The notes under the pieces: generated by a model
What the model saw: only the letters and a program-made list of their open reading frames with translations
Told to the model about the DNA's origin: nothing
The model's database searches: none
Translations under genes and position numbers: made by a program
From: Sphingobacteriaceae bacterium
GTDB taxonomy: Bacteria > Bacteroidota > Bacteroidia > Sphingobacteriales > Sphingobacteriaceae
NCBI GenBank assembly: GCA_947458875.1
Contig: CANGZD010000001.1
Span: forward strand, 161,498-225,497
DNA length: 64,000 nt
Direction: 5' to 3'
Part shown: positions 16,877 through 26,047 of the stretch, in pieces
Layout of the letters: the number at the start of each line of letters is the position of its first letter
Numbering within the stretch: position 1 is the stretch's first letter

Positions 16877-17795
16877 ATTGATCTTCGGCTGTAATAGCCC
16901 ATGTCAGAATTAATTTATCATCGCCTACAGAGATGAGTTCGTTGTTAAATGAGCTCCATGCCAATTTATTGACCGATAAACGGTGTGCCTCAAAGCCCTT
17001 TTCAACACTAATGGTCTTTAGCAGACTGAATGTTTCGGCATCCCATACCTTAATCGATTTATCGCGACTTGCCGTTGCGAAGAGTTTGCCATCTGGATGG
17101 AATTGTATGTCGTAAATGGCAAACATATGCGCCGGTATATTTTCTTTCAAACTGAAGTCGGAGCTGTGCCAGATTTTCAATTGTGCATCGCGGGAGCCGG
17201 ATAACAGGTATTTGCCATCGGGCGAAAAGCATAAGGAAGTGATGGGTAGTTGGTGTTCGGTTAATGTTTTAACTAAGCTAAAATCTTCTGTTTTATAAAT
17301 GTAGATCTGATGGTCTTTGGCCCCAATGGCGAGGTATTGCTCATCGGGACTGATGGCCATGCACCTGATCATACCTTTACTGACTTGTAGCCGATAAAGT
17401 AGTTGATAGTTCTCAAGATTCCATATTGAGACCGTTCCATCTTCGGAGGCAAGTAACAATTCATTTTTGCTGTTGATGGACTGTATATCGAAAATAGCTT
17501 GTGTATGTAAACGGAGTTCTGCACAAACTTTTTGGTCAATAAAATGGAATAAGCTGGCTTTGCCGCTTCTTTCACCAACTGCCATTAGCGGAGCGCTTTG
17601 TGGACAATGAAGCGCATAAACAGACGAGTTTACAGGCATCATCACTTTTACAAAATCGTGGGTTTTGAGGCTCCATTCCACTACTCCTTTATCATTTCCT
17701 GCAGTAAAAAATATATGTGCTTTCTGCGAATTGCAGGCGGTATAAATGGGCTGATGGTGCCCGAAGATTTCAGCGATGCGCTTAACTTGAATCAT
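16854..17795 (-). CDS. WD40 repeat protein
   Basis: The ATG at 17795 gives 313 residues. At least six WD-type blades can be read, for example [34 protein letters not shown] and [18 protein letters not shown], which together would form one beta-propeller. There is no signal peptide or other domain, so a cytoplasmic scaffold role is likely; partners are unknown. It is coupled to the VF530 gene downstream. Confidence 0.88.
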   Translation of the reverse strand: MIQVKRIAEIFGHHQPIYTACNSQKAHIFFTAGNDKGVVEWSLKTHDFVKVMMPVNSSVYALHCPQSAPLMAVGERSGKASLFHFIDQKVCAELRLHTQAIFDIQSINSKNELLLASEDGTVSIWNLENYQLLYRLQVSKGMIRCMAISPDEQYLAIGAKDHQIYIYKTEDFSLVKTLTEHQLPITSLCFSPDGKYLLSGSRDAQLKIWHSSDFSLKENIPAHMFAIYDIQFHPDGKLFATASRDKSIKVWDAETFSLLKTISVEKGFEAHRLSVNKLAWSSFNNELISVGDDKLILTWAITAEDQYGSNAEK

Positions 17796-17886
17796 GTGTT
17801 GCAAAATTATTCTTTTTCCCTTGTACCTACTCAAGGCTTTGGATAAAAATTAAGCAATGAAAATCAGGGCTTTTAGTTATTTTTTC

Positions 17887-17894
17887 TATTTTTG
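17887..17894 (+). promoter_or_regulatory. Candidate -7 box upstream of the dihydroorotase-like gene
   Basis: TATTTTTG fits TAnnTTTG. Transcription from here would give a leader of about 165 bases that contains a strong hairpin (18007-18034) and a 55-codon frame. Confidence 0.45.
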
Positions 17895-17901
17895 TTTTTT
17901 A

Positions 17902-18069
17902 ATGAGATTTAATCAGCTACAGGTCCTTCCTCTGATTCCGAGTACCCACCTTAGTTATTTATTTTCTTTTTTAAATCTCCCATACAATCAGTCTTCTTTC
18001 CAAATGCAGGTTTTCATTTGCAATGAAAACACTGGTATTTTATTTCACCCCAACAGGCTATTCACATGA
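17902..18069 (+). CDS. Doubtful 55-codon leader ORF
   Basis: The frame begins with an ATG 7 bases after a TATTTTTG box and its TGA overlaps the ATG of the next gene (ATGA). Those two facts argue for translation. The composition (many Phe, Leu, Ser, Asn and few charged residues, MRFNQLQVLPLIPSTHLSYL) and the lack of any recognisable family argue against a functional protein. It may be a leader peptide or a remnant. Confidence 0.25.
   Translation: MRFNQLQVLPLIPSTHLSYLFSFLNLPYNQSSFQMQVFICNENTGILFHPNRLFT
18007..18034 (+). other. Hairpin in the leader of the dihydroorotase-like gene
   Basis: A perfect 9-bp stem GTTTTCATT / AATGAAAAC with a TGC loop, extended by CAG / CTG across a one-base bulge. 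It ends 31 bases before the ATG and lacks a T-run, so it is not an ordinary terminator. Confidence 0.55.
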
Positions 18070-19331
18070 AAAAAGTATTCATTTCTTCTGTCAACGTCCT
18101 ACATCCAGATTTCAATGGTAAACATCCGGTAGATGTGTTCATCAGTGATGGGAAAATAGCAGAAATTGGTGTCGATTTAAAAGCGCCGGCAGGTGCCATG
18201 CTAATTGATGGGAAAGGCTGTTTTATTGCGCCGGGTTTTTGCGACCTGAATGTGAATTTTGGGGAGCCGGGTTTGGAAACGAAAGAAACGATTGAAAGTG
18301 GAAGCAGGGCGGCTATGGCTGGTGGGATTACAGCGCTAGCGTTAATGCCCAATACCAAACCTGCTTTACATACCAAATCGGAGATCGCTTATATTGTCAA
18401 TAAGTCTGCCCAGCAAGGAATTCATATCTATCCGCTGGGAGCTATTAGTGAAGAGAGAAAAGGGGAGAATCTGGCCGAAATGTACGATATTAAAACTGCG
18501 GGAGCTGTGGCTTTCACAGATGGAGACCGGCCGGTAAAAGATGCAGGTTTGATGAGCAGGGCCTTACTTTATGCCAAAGGTATTGGGACAAAGATCTTCT
18601 CCTATCCTGAAGATCCGGGCTTGGCCGCCCATGCGCCCATAAATGAAGGTCCGATGAGTACCTTGTTGGGTTTAAAAGGAAACCCGAGCCTGGCCGAGGA
18701 GCTGATGATCAGTCGTGACATCGAATTGGCGGCATACCACGATACCGGCATTCACTTCAGTACTGTTTCTGGAGCCAGATCAGTACAGCTCATCCGCGAA
18801 GCGAAAGCTAAAGGTTTAAAAATTACTTGCGATGTAGCTGTTCATCATCTGGTGTTTACTGAAAATGATTTGTCTGGCTTCGACAGTAATTTAAAAGTTA
18901 AACCACCCTTGCGCTCAACAAAAGATCGGGAGGCCCTGCTGGCTGGATTAGCAGATGGAACCATAGATGCCATTGTTTCGCAGCACACGCCTCATGAAAT
19001 TGAGTTTAAAAATGTGGAATTCGGATTGGCAGCTTATGGTATGACGGGTTTACAAACCTTGCTATCCATGTCCCTGAAAGCTGGTTTGAAACCGGTTCAA
19101 ATCGTAGAGAAATTAGCCATCAATCCCAGAAAAATATTAAACATCCCAATCCCTAAATTATTAGTCGGCGAAACCGCTGATCTGGTTCTATTCGATCCTA
19201 AGGCTAACTGGGTGTTCGATGCCAACTCCAACCAATCCCGTTGCTCCAACCATCCCTTGATGGGAGAAAGCTTGATCGGAAAAGTACTATTCACTTGTAA
19301 TAAAGGCATCACTTATTCATCTAAATCATAA
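18066..19331 (+). CDS. Dihydroorotase-like amidohydrolase lacking metal ligands
   Basis: A 421-residue amidohydrolase of the type I dihydroorotase family by overall sequence (APGFCDLNVNFGEPG, MAGGITALALMPNTKP, HTPHEIEFK). The catalytic HxH after the first strand is replaced by Asn62-Val-Asn64, and the conserved metal-binding Asp of the DHAPH block is Gln306 (QHTPH). The barrel probably cannot hold the usual zinc pair, so it is unlikely to close carbamoyl-aspartate. Non-catalytic homologues (PyrC') assemble with aspartate transcarbamoylase in other bacteria, but no pyrB is nearby. A hypothetical gene follows 7 bases later. Confidence 0.85.
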   Translation: MKKVFISSVNVLHPDFNGKHPVDVFISDGKIAEIGVDLKAPAGAMLIDGKGCFIAPGFCDLNVNFGEPGLETKETIESGSRAAMAGGITALALMPNTKPALHTKSEIAYIVNKSAQQGIHIYPLGAISEERKGENLAEMYDIKTAGAVAFTDGDRPVKDAGLMSRALLYAKGIGTKIFSYPEDPGLAAHAPINEGPMSTLLGLKGNPSLAEELMISRDIELAAYHDTGIHFSTVSGARSVQLIREAKAKGLKITCDVAVHHLVFTENDLSGFDSNLKVKPPLRSTKDREALLAGLADGTIDAIVSQHTPHEIEFKNVEFGLAAYGMTGLQTLLSMSLKAGLKPVQIVEKLAINPRKILNIPIPKLLVGETADLVLFDPKANWVFDANSNQSRCSNHPLMGESLIGKVLFTCNKGITYSSKS

Positions 19332-19338
19332 ATTGGAA

Positions 19339-20010
19339 ATGAATACTCATATTTTAAATACACTTGAAGCTACTTTGCAAGCTTATGGGCAGCAGGTGCA
19401 AAAAGATGCCAAACCTTTAATTAAACAGTTGCTAAATGTATTTTCTGCCGAAAAGGCCTACATGGAGAAGGTTTCTGATTTGGACAAGGCGTTTGATGAT
19501 CAGCCGGCATTTGATGCACTAAGAGAAGTCATCTTTGATTTATTGCTGATCAATTTCTTTACGGATGATGTGAACAAGCTGGAGGAAGATTACCTCGATT
19601 CGCCAGAATGGGAGGCCATAGAAGAAGAAACGCTGGATCGTGGAACAGAATTGCTGAATGTTTTGTTATACCTGAAGGAATGCCAGGATGAGGACATAGA
19701 GCCCGAATTGAGCGATTTTCTAAAAGAATTTTTATTGGTTGATGAAGATGAGTTTCAGGATGAGCACCGAATTTATGAGGAAGTGATTGCAAACCAGATC
19801 CTGATGGAAAGTTCAGCAGAAGAAATTGCCAAAGTGGCTGAAAAGATCAAAGATGACACGGAAATGAAAGATTTATTCTATTCAATGATGTGTTTCTTCC
19901 GGAATCCACAGCCAAGCCCTCATGAGCAAGAAGAAGTAAGCTCTAATGCGATTCAACCTGCATTTGATATTGCAGTATATCAATTAATTATTAATTTTAA
20001 TCATCAATAA
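19339..20010 (+). CDS. Uncharacterised acidic helical protein
   Basis: I take the ATG at 19339 (223 residues); the ORF track uses a TTG two codons earlier. The protein is strongly acidic and predicted helical throughout (for example LDKAFDDQPAFDALREVIFD, LEEDYLDSPEWEAIEEETLD), with no signal peptide, Cys pair or known motif. It is cotranscribed with the dihydroorotase-like gene and a DUF4199 gene. I do not recognise a family. Confidence 0.78.
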   Translation: MNTHILNTLEATLQAYGQQVQKDAKPLIKQLLNVFSAEKAYMEKVSDLDKAFDDQPAFDALREVIFDLLLINFFTDDVNKLEEDYLDSPEWEAIEEETLDRGTELLNVLLYLKECQDEDIEPELSDFLKEFLLVDEDEFQDEHRIYEEVIANQILMESSAEEIAKVAEKIKDDTEMKDLFYSMMCFFRNPQPSPHEQEEVSSNAIQPAFDIAVYQLIINFNHQ

Positions 20011-20019
20011 AACCAAAAT

Positions 20020-20586
20020 ATGGAATCAAATTCAAACAATCTAAATCAAAGTGCTGCCAATAATGGCTTAGTAGTAGGTGCATTGTCTTTTATTATCGGT
20101 ATTCTCATCTATTACATCTCTCCCGGCTTAATGGGCTCAACTTCATTCGGTATCCTGATGTTGTTGGTTTCCCTGGGCCTCTATATTTATTTCACCATCG
20201 ACTTAAGAAAGAAAATCGGTGGTTTTTGGTCCTTCCGTGAAGCTTTAAGGGGAATTTTCCTGATGGCTTTTATTGCCGGACTGGTGGCAGCTTTGGGTAA
20301 TTTCGTATTCTATAAATTTATTGAACCGGGTGCTTACGATAAGATCTCCGGTATTGTTTCTGAAAACCTTTACAGTACCTACGAAAAGTTTGGAATGGAT
20401 GAAGAAACCATTGAAAAAACGATGGAAAAAGTGATGGAAGGAATGAAAAGTCAGTTCAACCCGAGTTTCATGGATTTACTGAAAACACTTGGAACCGGGG
20501 TGCTCATTCAGTTTGTGATGTCGCTTATTTTCGCGGCAATCTTCAAAAAAGAAGAACCCATCTTTGCTTCCACCAACGAAGAGTAA
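20020..20586 (+). CDS. DUF4199 membrane protein
   Basis: A 188-residue protein with four transmembrane helices: two near residues 17-60, one near 80-100 (LRGIFLMAFIAGLVAALGNFVFY) and one near 150-172. A helical extracytoplasmic loop with EETIEKTMEKVMEGM lies between helices three and four. This matches DUF4199, common in Bacteroidota and often next to glycosyltransferases, as here. Function is unknown. A hairpin terminator follows. Confidence 0.83.
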   Translation: MESNSNNLNQSAANNGLVVGALSFIIGILIYYISPGLMGSTSFGILMLLVSLGLYIYFTIDLRKKIGGFWSFREALRGIFLMAFIAGLVAALGNFVFYKFIEPGAYDKISGIVSENLYSTYEKFGMDEETIEKTMEKVMEGMKSQFNPSFMDLLKTLGTGVLIQFVMSLIFAAIFKKEEPIFASTNEE

Positions 20587-20600
20587 AACTTTATACTTTA

Positions 20601-20646
20601 AAACGTGCAGATTTTATTGTTTCTTTGATAAAATTTGCACGTTTTT
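20601..20646 (+). terminator. Terminator after the DUF4199 gene
   Basis: A long imperfect inverted repeat (AAACGTGCA...ATTTTAT and ATAAAAT...TGCACGTTT) ends in a T-run. It sits immediately before the glycosyltransferase start and could also act in the reverse direction. Confidence 0.75.
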
Positions 20647-20653
20647 CTATTAA

Positions 20654-21610
20654 ATGTCCATGAATATCTCAGTCCTCATCCCTTTATACAACGAAGCAGA
20701 ATCGCTCCCTGAGCTTTGTGCCTGGATTAAGCGGGTGATGGATGAGCAAGCTTATTCCTACGAAATTATTTTAGTAGATGACGGAAGCAATGATGGTTCA
20801 TGGGAGGTAATTGAGGCGCTGAAGAAGGATAATGCGGCTATCAGCGGCATTCAGTTCAGAAGAAATTACGGTAAATCGGCAGCCCTCAACGTGGCTTTTG
20901 AAGCCGCTCAAGGAGAGGTGGTCATTACCATGGATGCAGATCTACAAGATAGTCCCGATGAAATTCCGGTGCTCTATGAGCGCATGCTGAAAGAAAACCT
21001 GGATCTGATTTCGGGCTGGAAAAAGAAACGCTACGATCCGCTCACCAAAACCATTCCTACTAAGTTATTCAATGCTGTCACCAGAAAAATGTCGGGCATA
21101 CATAATTTACACGATTTTAATTGTGGATTGAAAGCCTACCGTAAGGAGGTGGTGAAAAGCATTGAGGTATACGGCGAAATGCACCGTTATATCCCCGTAA
21201 TTGCAAAATGGGCAGGCTTCAGAAAAATAGAAGAACAGGTGGTAGAACACCGTGCCCGTAAATACGGACAAACCAAATTCGGATTCAGTAGGTTCATTAA
21301 CGGCTTTCTCGATCTCCTATCCATCTTTTTTGTGGGGAAGTTCGCCAAACGCCCCATGCACTTTTTTGGTACACTGGGTGTGCTGAGTTTCATGGCCGGT
21401 ATGGGCATTACCATCTGGTTGATTGTTGATAAATTGATGGATATTGCCAAAGGTAATGCCTACCGTAATGTAACCGATCAGCCTTTATTTTATATTGCCC
21501 TTGTTGCGATCATTGTCGGTTTCCAATTGTTTTTAACCGGCTTCATTGCCGAGCTGGTTTCGCGAAACGCTCCCGAACGAAATCACTACCAAATCGCTAA
21601 ACGAATTTAG
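20654..21610 (+). CDS. GT2 glycosyltransferase, DPM1/GtrB-like
   Basis: A 318-residue membrane-anchored family 2 glycosyltransferase. The nucleotide-sugar site shows VSVLIPLYNE-like start (ISVLIPLYNEAESLPEL), LVDDGSNDGS, and the metal motif MDADLQDSPDE. Two C-terminal transmembrane segments (about residues 235-260 and 275-300) follow the catalytic domain, as in polyprenyl-phosphate sugar transferases of the DPM1/GtrB type. It likely charges a lipid carrier for envelope glycan synthesis. A second GT2 gene starts 19 bases downstream. Confidence 0.9.
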   Translation: MSMNISVLIPLYNEAESLPELCAWIKRVMDEQAYSYEIILVDDGSNDGSWEVIEALKKDNAAISGIQFRRNYGKSAALNVAFEAAQGEVVITMDADLQDSPDEIPVLYERMLKENLDLISGWKKKRYDPLTKTIPTKLFNAVTRKMSGIHNLHDFNCGLKAYRKEVVKSIEVYGEMHRYIPVIAKWAGFRKIEEQVVEHRARKYGQTKFGFSRFINGFLDLLSIFFVGKFAKRPMHFFGTLGVLSFMAGMGITIWLIVDKLMDIAKGNAYRNVTDQPLFYIALVAIIVGFQLFLTGFIAELVSRNAPERNHYQIAKRI

Positions 21611-21629
21611 TTCCAAGCCTTCAATCACC

Positions 21630-22598
21630 ATGTTTTTTTCCATCATCATCCCGCTTTATAATCGTCCGCAGGAAATTGATGAATTATTACACACACTCAC
21701 CCAGCAGCAATACCAAAATTTTGAAGTTTTGGTGATTGAAGATGGTTCTCAAATCGATGCCAAAGACATCGTGGCGTCTTATCAGGATCGATTAAATCTG
21801 AGGTATTTCTACAAAGAGAACGAGGGGCAAGGCTTTACCCGAAATTTCGCCTTTAAGCATGCCAAGGGTGATTATTTTATCATTTTCGATTCAGATTGTT
21901 TAATTCCGGCCGATTACCTGGAGCAGGTGAAAGCCTATCTGGAATTACACCAGCTGGATGCCTATGGAGGTCCTGATGCAGCGCATAGTTCTTTTAGCCC
22001 TACTCAAAAGGCCATCAGCTATGCCATGACTTCTTTATTTACCACCGGAGGGATTCGTGGTAATAAAAAACACCTGGGGCAGTTTCACCCGCGGAGTTTT
22101 AATATGGGTATTTCGCGTAAAGTTTGGGAGAAAACCGGGGGGTTTAAACTCACCCGATTAGGAGAAGATATTGAATTTAGTATCCGGATCCATGAGATGG
22201 GTTTCAAAATTGGGCTCATCCCCGAAGCAAAAATTTTTCATAAAAGACGTACCAATTTCACTCAATTTTTCAAGCAGTTGCATTTTTTTGGACGTGCTAG
22301 GATCAACATTTATAAACATTTTCCAAAAGAGCTCAAGTTGGTTCATTTTTTTCCGGCCATGTTTAGCCTCTTTTTGTTATTTACAGTGCTGTCTAATTTA
22401 TTGAACCTGCAAATTGCCTCCAGCTGTAATTTTTTACTGGCTGTTTATATTTTGTTGATATTTTTCCATTCCTGGGCTGTAAATAGCTCTGCAAAAGTTG
22501 CATTTTTGAGCATTGTTGCAGTTTTCGTGCAGTTGACTGCATATGGCCTGGGTTTTATGCAGGATTTTTGGAAACGAATCATTTTAAAAATTGAATAA
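21630..22598 (+). CDS. GT2 glycosyltransferase
   Basis: The ORF track start overlaps the previous gene; the ATG at 21630 begins the GT-A fold (MFFSIIIPLYNRPQEI) and gives 322 residues. The nucleotide-binding DxD equivalent is FDSDCL, and an acceptor-side motif LGEDIEFSIRI (ED) is present. Two hydrophobic helices near the C-terminus (from about residue 245) suggest membrane attachment. Acceptor and sugar are unknown. It lies in a run with the DPM1-like gene and an integral membrane protein. Confidence 0.88.
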   Translation: MFFSIIIPLYNRPQEIDELLHTLTQQQYQNFEVLVIEDGSQIDAKDIVASYQDRLNLRYFYKENEGQGFTRNFAFKHAKGDYFIIFDSDCLIPADYLEQVKAYLELHQLDAYGGPDAAHSSFSPTQKAISYAMTSLFTTGGIRGNKKHLGQFHPRSFNMGISRKVWEKTGGFKLTRLGEDIEFSIRIHEMGFKIGLIPEAKIFHKRRTNFTQFFKQLHFFGRARINIYKHFPKELKLVHFFPAMFSLFLLFTVLSNLLNLQIASSCNFLLAVYILLIFFHSWAVNSSAKVAFLSIVAVFVQLTAYGLGFMQDFWKRIILKIE

Positions 22599-22602
22599 TT
22601 AA

Positions 22603-23352
22603 ATGGACAAACCTTTCTCTGTAAAAGAAACCATTGCTGCTGCCTGGGAGGTAGCCAAAAAAAATATTTGGGTGGTAATGGGCTTCACTGCCGTTCAGTT
22701 TGTGATCATGTTTATTTTTAGTTCCATTCTGGCAGCTTTTTTTGGCGAAAGAAGCACTGCAGGAGCTTTAATACAAAATGTGCTTATTCAATTGGCCGAT
22801 GCGTTCATCGCGGTGGCCATGTATCAGGTATTTTTCAAATTGATTGATGACGAAGTAGATATTGAATTTCCAGATTTTGTACCAAATGTAATGCGAGCAC
22901 TTAATTTCATACTCGTTAAGCTCATAATGGGTGCCATCGCAGTTGTATTTATTTCGGCTTTGGCTGCCATCTATTTCTTCAATACCCCCAATATTGATAC
23001 TTCACAGCCATTTAGCTGGGAAATGTTGCCGATTTTGATCTTAATCATTATCCCGATCTTTTACATGTCTATCCGTTTGTTTTTTGTGCTTTGCTTCATT
23101 GTAGATCAGGAATCGGGAGCAACCGAATCCATCAGTCAAAGTTGGACCATTACTTCGGGGCACTTTTGGTCGCTGTTTTGGTTATTTTTGGTGATTTTAG
23201 GTATTAATATTTTAGGAGCATTGGCATTTTTCGTTGGTTTATTGTTTACCATACCCTTCTCAAGCTTGATCTTAATGATTGCCTATCGCCAGATGGTGAA
23301 TCAGTATACAGAGGAAGAAGAGATTTTGATCGAAAATCAGGATCCAAAATAA
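22603..23352 (+). CDS. Uncharacterised polytopic membrane protein
   Basis: A 249-residue protein with about five to six transmembrane helices (near residues 22-45, 60-80, 105-130, 145-170, 190-235) and a C-terminal acidic tail. The segment ESISQSWTITSGHFWSLF between the last helices resembles the repeat seen in DUF975 and glycerophosphodiester phosphodiesterase membrane domains. It follows the second GT2 gene by 4 bases and precedes the GH3 gene by 2. Function unknown. Confidence 0.78.
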   Translation: MDKPFSVKETIAAAWEVAKKNIWVVMGFTAVQFVIMFIFSSILAAFFGERSTAGALIQNVLIQLADAFIAVAMYQVFFKLIDDEVDIEFPDFVPNVMRALNFILVKLIMGAIAVVFISALAAIYFFNTPNIDTSQPFSWEMLPILILIIIPIFYMSIRLFFVLCFIVDQESGATESISQSWTITSGHFWSLFWLFLVILGINILGALAFFVGLLFTIPFSSLILMIAYRQMVNQYTEEEEILIENQDPK

Positions 23353-23354
23353 TC

Positions 23355-24854
23355 ATGGGGATCAAATCGGCGTTCAGTAAACCCTTTGCCGCATTAGTGG
23401 TCCGACAAATTGATCGTTGGAAACTACATCCACTCGAAACCCAGCAAAAGGTTTTCAAAAAACTGATTTCAACAGCTGCAGGAACAGCTTTTGGCCGTGA
23501 TCATCAATTTGATCAAATCAAAACGTACGCCGATTTCAAGCGATTGGTGCCCATAAGAGATTACGAGCAGTTAAGGCCCTACATTGATCGCGTGGTGCAG
23601 GGAGAACAGCATGTATTGTGGCCTGGCAAGCCTGCCTATTTTGCCAAAACTTCAGGAACCACATCGGGTGTAAAATATATTCCGATTTCCAGAGCATCCA
23701 TGCCCGAGCACATCAAAGCTGCACGCAATGCCTTGTTAACTTACATCCACGAAACCGGAAAAGCTGATTTTGTAGACGGTAAAATGATTTTTCTGCAGGG
23801 CAGTCCGCTGATGAAGCAGCAGGCAGGCATCCCAACAGGTCGTCTTTCTGGAATTGTAGCTCACCACGTGCCGGCTTACTTGCAGAAAAACAGAATGCCC
23901 AGCTTTGCTACCAATTGCATAGAGGATTGGGAAGAAAAAGTGGAGGCTATTGTTGAGGAAACCAAATCGGCCGATATGAGATTGATTTCCGGAATTCCTC
24001 CCTGGGTACAGATGTATTTTGATCGTTTATCGGAAGTTGCGGGGGGCAAAAAGATCAAAGATGTTTTTCAAAATTTCAGCCTCTTTGTTTACGGCGGCGT
24101 TAATTTTGAACCTTACCGGGCTCGTTTGGAGGAAAGTATCGGTAAAAAAGTGGATAGCATAGAAACCTATCCGGCTTCTGAGGGTTTTATTGCTTACCAA
24201 GATTCACAAACTGAAAAAGGCCTGTTGCTCTTACTTAATTCGGGTATTTTTTATGAATTCATCCCGGTAGGTACTTATCATGAGAAGGAGCCTGTACGTT
24301 TATCGCTCGAAGAAGTTGAATTAAATGAAAATTATGCCTTGATTCTGAATACCAATGCCGGACTCTGGGGATACAGTATTGGCGATACCGTTAAGTTTGT
24401 TTCTAAAAATCCTTATCGGATTGTGGTTACCGGTCGAATTAAACATTTCATTTCGGCTTTCGGAGAACATGTGATTGGGGAAGAAGTAGAGGAGTCCCTG
24501 CTTTCTGTTGCGCAACAAGAAGGGGTAGAAATTACTGAGTTTACAGTGGCTCCTCAGGTTAATCCACCAGAGGAAGGCTTGCCATACCACGAGTGGTTTA
24601 TTGAATTTGCCAAGGCTCCTAAACATATGGATCAGTTCGCAGTTCGAGTCGATGAGGCTTTACAACAAAAGAATGTTTATTACCGGGATTTGATAGCCGG
24701 TAAAATTTTGCAAACTTTGGTCATCCGCAGTTTAAAGCAGGGGAGTTTCATCCATTACATGAAGTCGCAAGGTAAGCTGGGTGGACAAAACAAAGTTCCA
24801 CGCTTATCCAACGATCGTAAAATTGCAGATGAACTGATAACATACATCAAATAA
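23355..24854 (+). CDS. GH3-family acyl-adenylate ligase-like protein
   Basis: A 499-residue protein of the GH3 auxin-responsive promoter family, an ANL-type adenylating enzyme related to plant jasmonate and auxin conjugases. The ATP motif is AKTSGTTSGVKYIPIS near residue 95, a second nucleotide motif is YPASEGFIAYQ near 275, and the mobile C-domain hinge is VVTGRIKHFISAFGEHV. Bacterial GH3 substrates are unknown; amino-acid conjugation of a carboxylic acid is the family chemistry. It is tightly packed between a membrane protein gene and dxr. Confidence 0.9.
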   Translation: MGIKSAFSKPFAALVVRQIDRWKLHPLETQQKVFKKLISTAAGTAFGRDHQFDQIKTYADFKRLVPIRDYEQLRPYIDRVVQGEQHVLWPGKPAYFAKTSGTTSGVKYIPISRASMPEHIKAARNALLTYIHETGKADFVDGKMIFLQGSPLMKQQAGIPTGRLSGIVAHHVPAYLQKNRMPSFATNCIEDWEEKVEAIVEETKSADMRLISGIPPWVQMYFDRLSEVAGGKKIKDVFQNFSLFVYGGVNFEPYRARLEESIGKKVDSIETYPASEGFIAYQDSQTEKGLLLLLNSGIFYEFIPVGTYHEKEPVRLSLEEVELNENYALILNTNAGLWGYSIGDTVKFVSKNPYRIVVTGRIKHFISAFGEHVIGEEVEESLLSVAQQEGVEITEFTVAPQVNPPEEGLPYHEWFIEFAKAPKHMDQFAVRVDEALQQKNVYYRDLIAGKILQTLVIRSLKQGSFIHYMKSQGKLGGQNKVPRLSNDRKIADELITYIK

Positions 24855-24858
24855 ACCT

Positions 24859-26037
24859 TTGAAAACTAAACAAATTGCCATATTAGGTGCTACCGGAAGT
24901 ATTGGTACGCAAGCCCTCGAGGTGGTGAGATCAAACCCAGATCGCTTTCAGGTTGCAGTGCTCTCTGCACAAAATAATGTAGAGCTTTTGGCAGCACAAG
25001 CCTTGGAGTTTCGCCCACAATGGGTGGTAATTGGCGACGAGCAAAAGCTTCCCATTCTCAAAAATTTATTAAAAGATACAAATATTCAAATTGCTGCCGG
25101 CGCTACTGCATTGAAAGAAGTAGTTTGTCTGCCCAATTTGGAGGTGGTTTTAACTGCTTTGGTTGGCTTCGCTGGATTAGAACCCACCCTGGCAGCCATC
25201 GAAGCGGGTAAGGACATCGCCCTTGCTAATAAGGAAACATTGGTGGTTGCCGGTGACCTGGTGACCCGTATGGCTAAGAAACACAAGGTGCAAATTTTAC
25301 CTGTGGACTCTGAGCATTCTGCTATTTTTCAATGTTTGGTGGGAGAGGCACAAAATCCAATTGAAAAAATTTATTTAACTGCCTCTGGAGGCCCTTTTAG
25401 AGGAAAAAATCGTGATTTTTTGGCTCAGGTGAGAAAAGAACAGGCTTTGAAACACCCTAACTGGGTGATGGGCTCCAAAATTACAATCGATTCGGCCAGT
25501 CTGATGAACAAGGGCTTGGAAGTGATCGAAGCAAAATGGTTGTTTGATCTGCAAGCCGATCAGATTGAGGTGGTCGTGCATCCGCAATCCATCATTCATT
25601 CTTTAGTTCAGTTTGAAGATGGTTCCATGAAAGCGCAAATGGGTTTGCCTGACATGAAACTGCCTATTCAGTATGCATTAGCTTATCCGCAACGATTGAC
25701 TAACCAATTTCCGCGTTTTAATTTCATGGATTATCCACAACTCACTTTTGAGCAGCCTGACTTGAGCACATTTAGAAATCTGGCTCTAGCTTACGAAGCG
25801 CTCAGGCTCGGTGGCAACATGCCCTGCATCATTAACGCAGCAAACGAAGTAGTAGTGGCCGCATTTTTGAGAGATCAAATCGGATTCTTGCAAATGAGTG
25901 AGGTAATTGAACAATGCATGCAAAAAATCAAATTAGTAGCACAACCCGATCTGGCTGTTTACCTACAAACTGATGCAGAAACCCGTAAATTAGCCGAGAC
26001 GCTGGTAACAAGTCTAAATTTTAAACATCTAAACTAA
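24859..26037 (+). CDS. dxr: 1-deoxy-D-xylulose 5-phosphate reductoisomerase
   Basis: NADPH-dependent step of the MEP isoprenoid pathway (DXP to MEP). The 392-residue protein has GATGSIGTQALEVV at the N-terminus, LANKETLVVAGDLV, the metal-site block PVDSEHSAIFQCL, TASGGPF, IDSASLMNKGLEVIEA and HPQSIIHSLV. The start is TTG, 4 bases after the GH3 stop; no in-frame ATG precedes the nucleotide-binding motif. rseP follows, a dxr-rseP order found in many bacteria. Confidence 0.97.
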   Translation: MKTKQIAILGATGSIGTQALEVVRSNPDRFQVAVLSAQNNVELLAAQALEFRPQWVVIGDEQKLPILKNLLKDTNIQIAAGATALKEVVCLPNLEVVLTALVGFAGLEPTLAAIEAGKDIALANKETLVVAGDLVTRMAKKHKVQILPVDSEHSAIFQCLVGEAQNPIEKIYLTASGGPFRGKNRDFLAQVRKEQALKHPNWVMGSKITIDSASLMNKGLEVIEAKWLFDLQADQIEVVVHPQSIIHSLVQFEDGSMKAQMGLPDMKLPIQYALAYPQRLTNQFPRFNFMDYPQLTFEQPDLSTFRNLALAYEALRLGGNMPCIINAANEVVVAAFLRDQIGFLQMSEVIEQCMQKIKLVAQPDLAVYLQTDAETRKLAETLVTSLNFKHLN

Positions 26038-26047
26038 AAACAAATAC

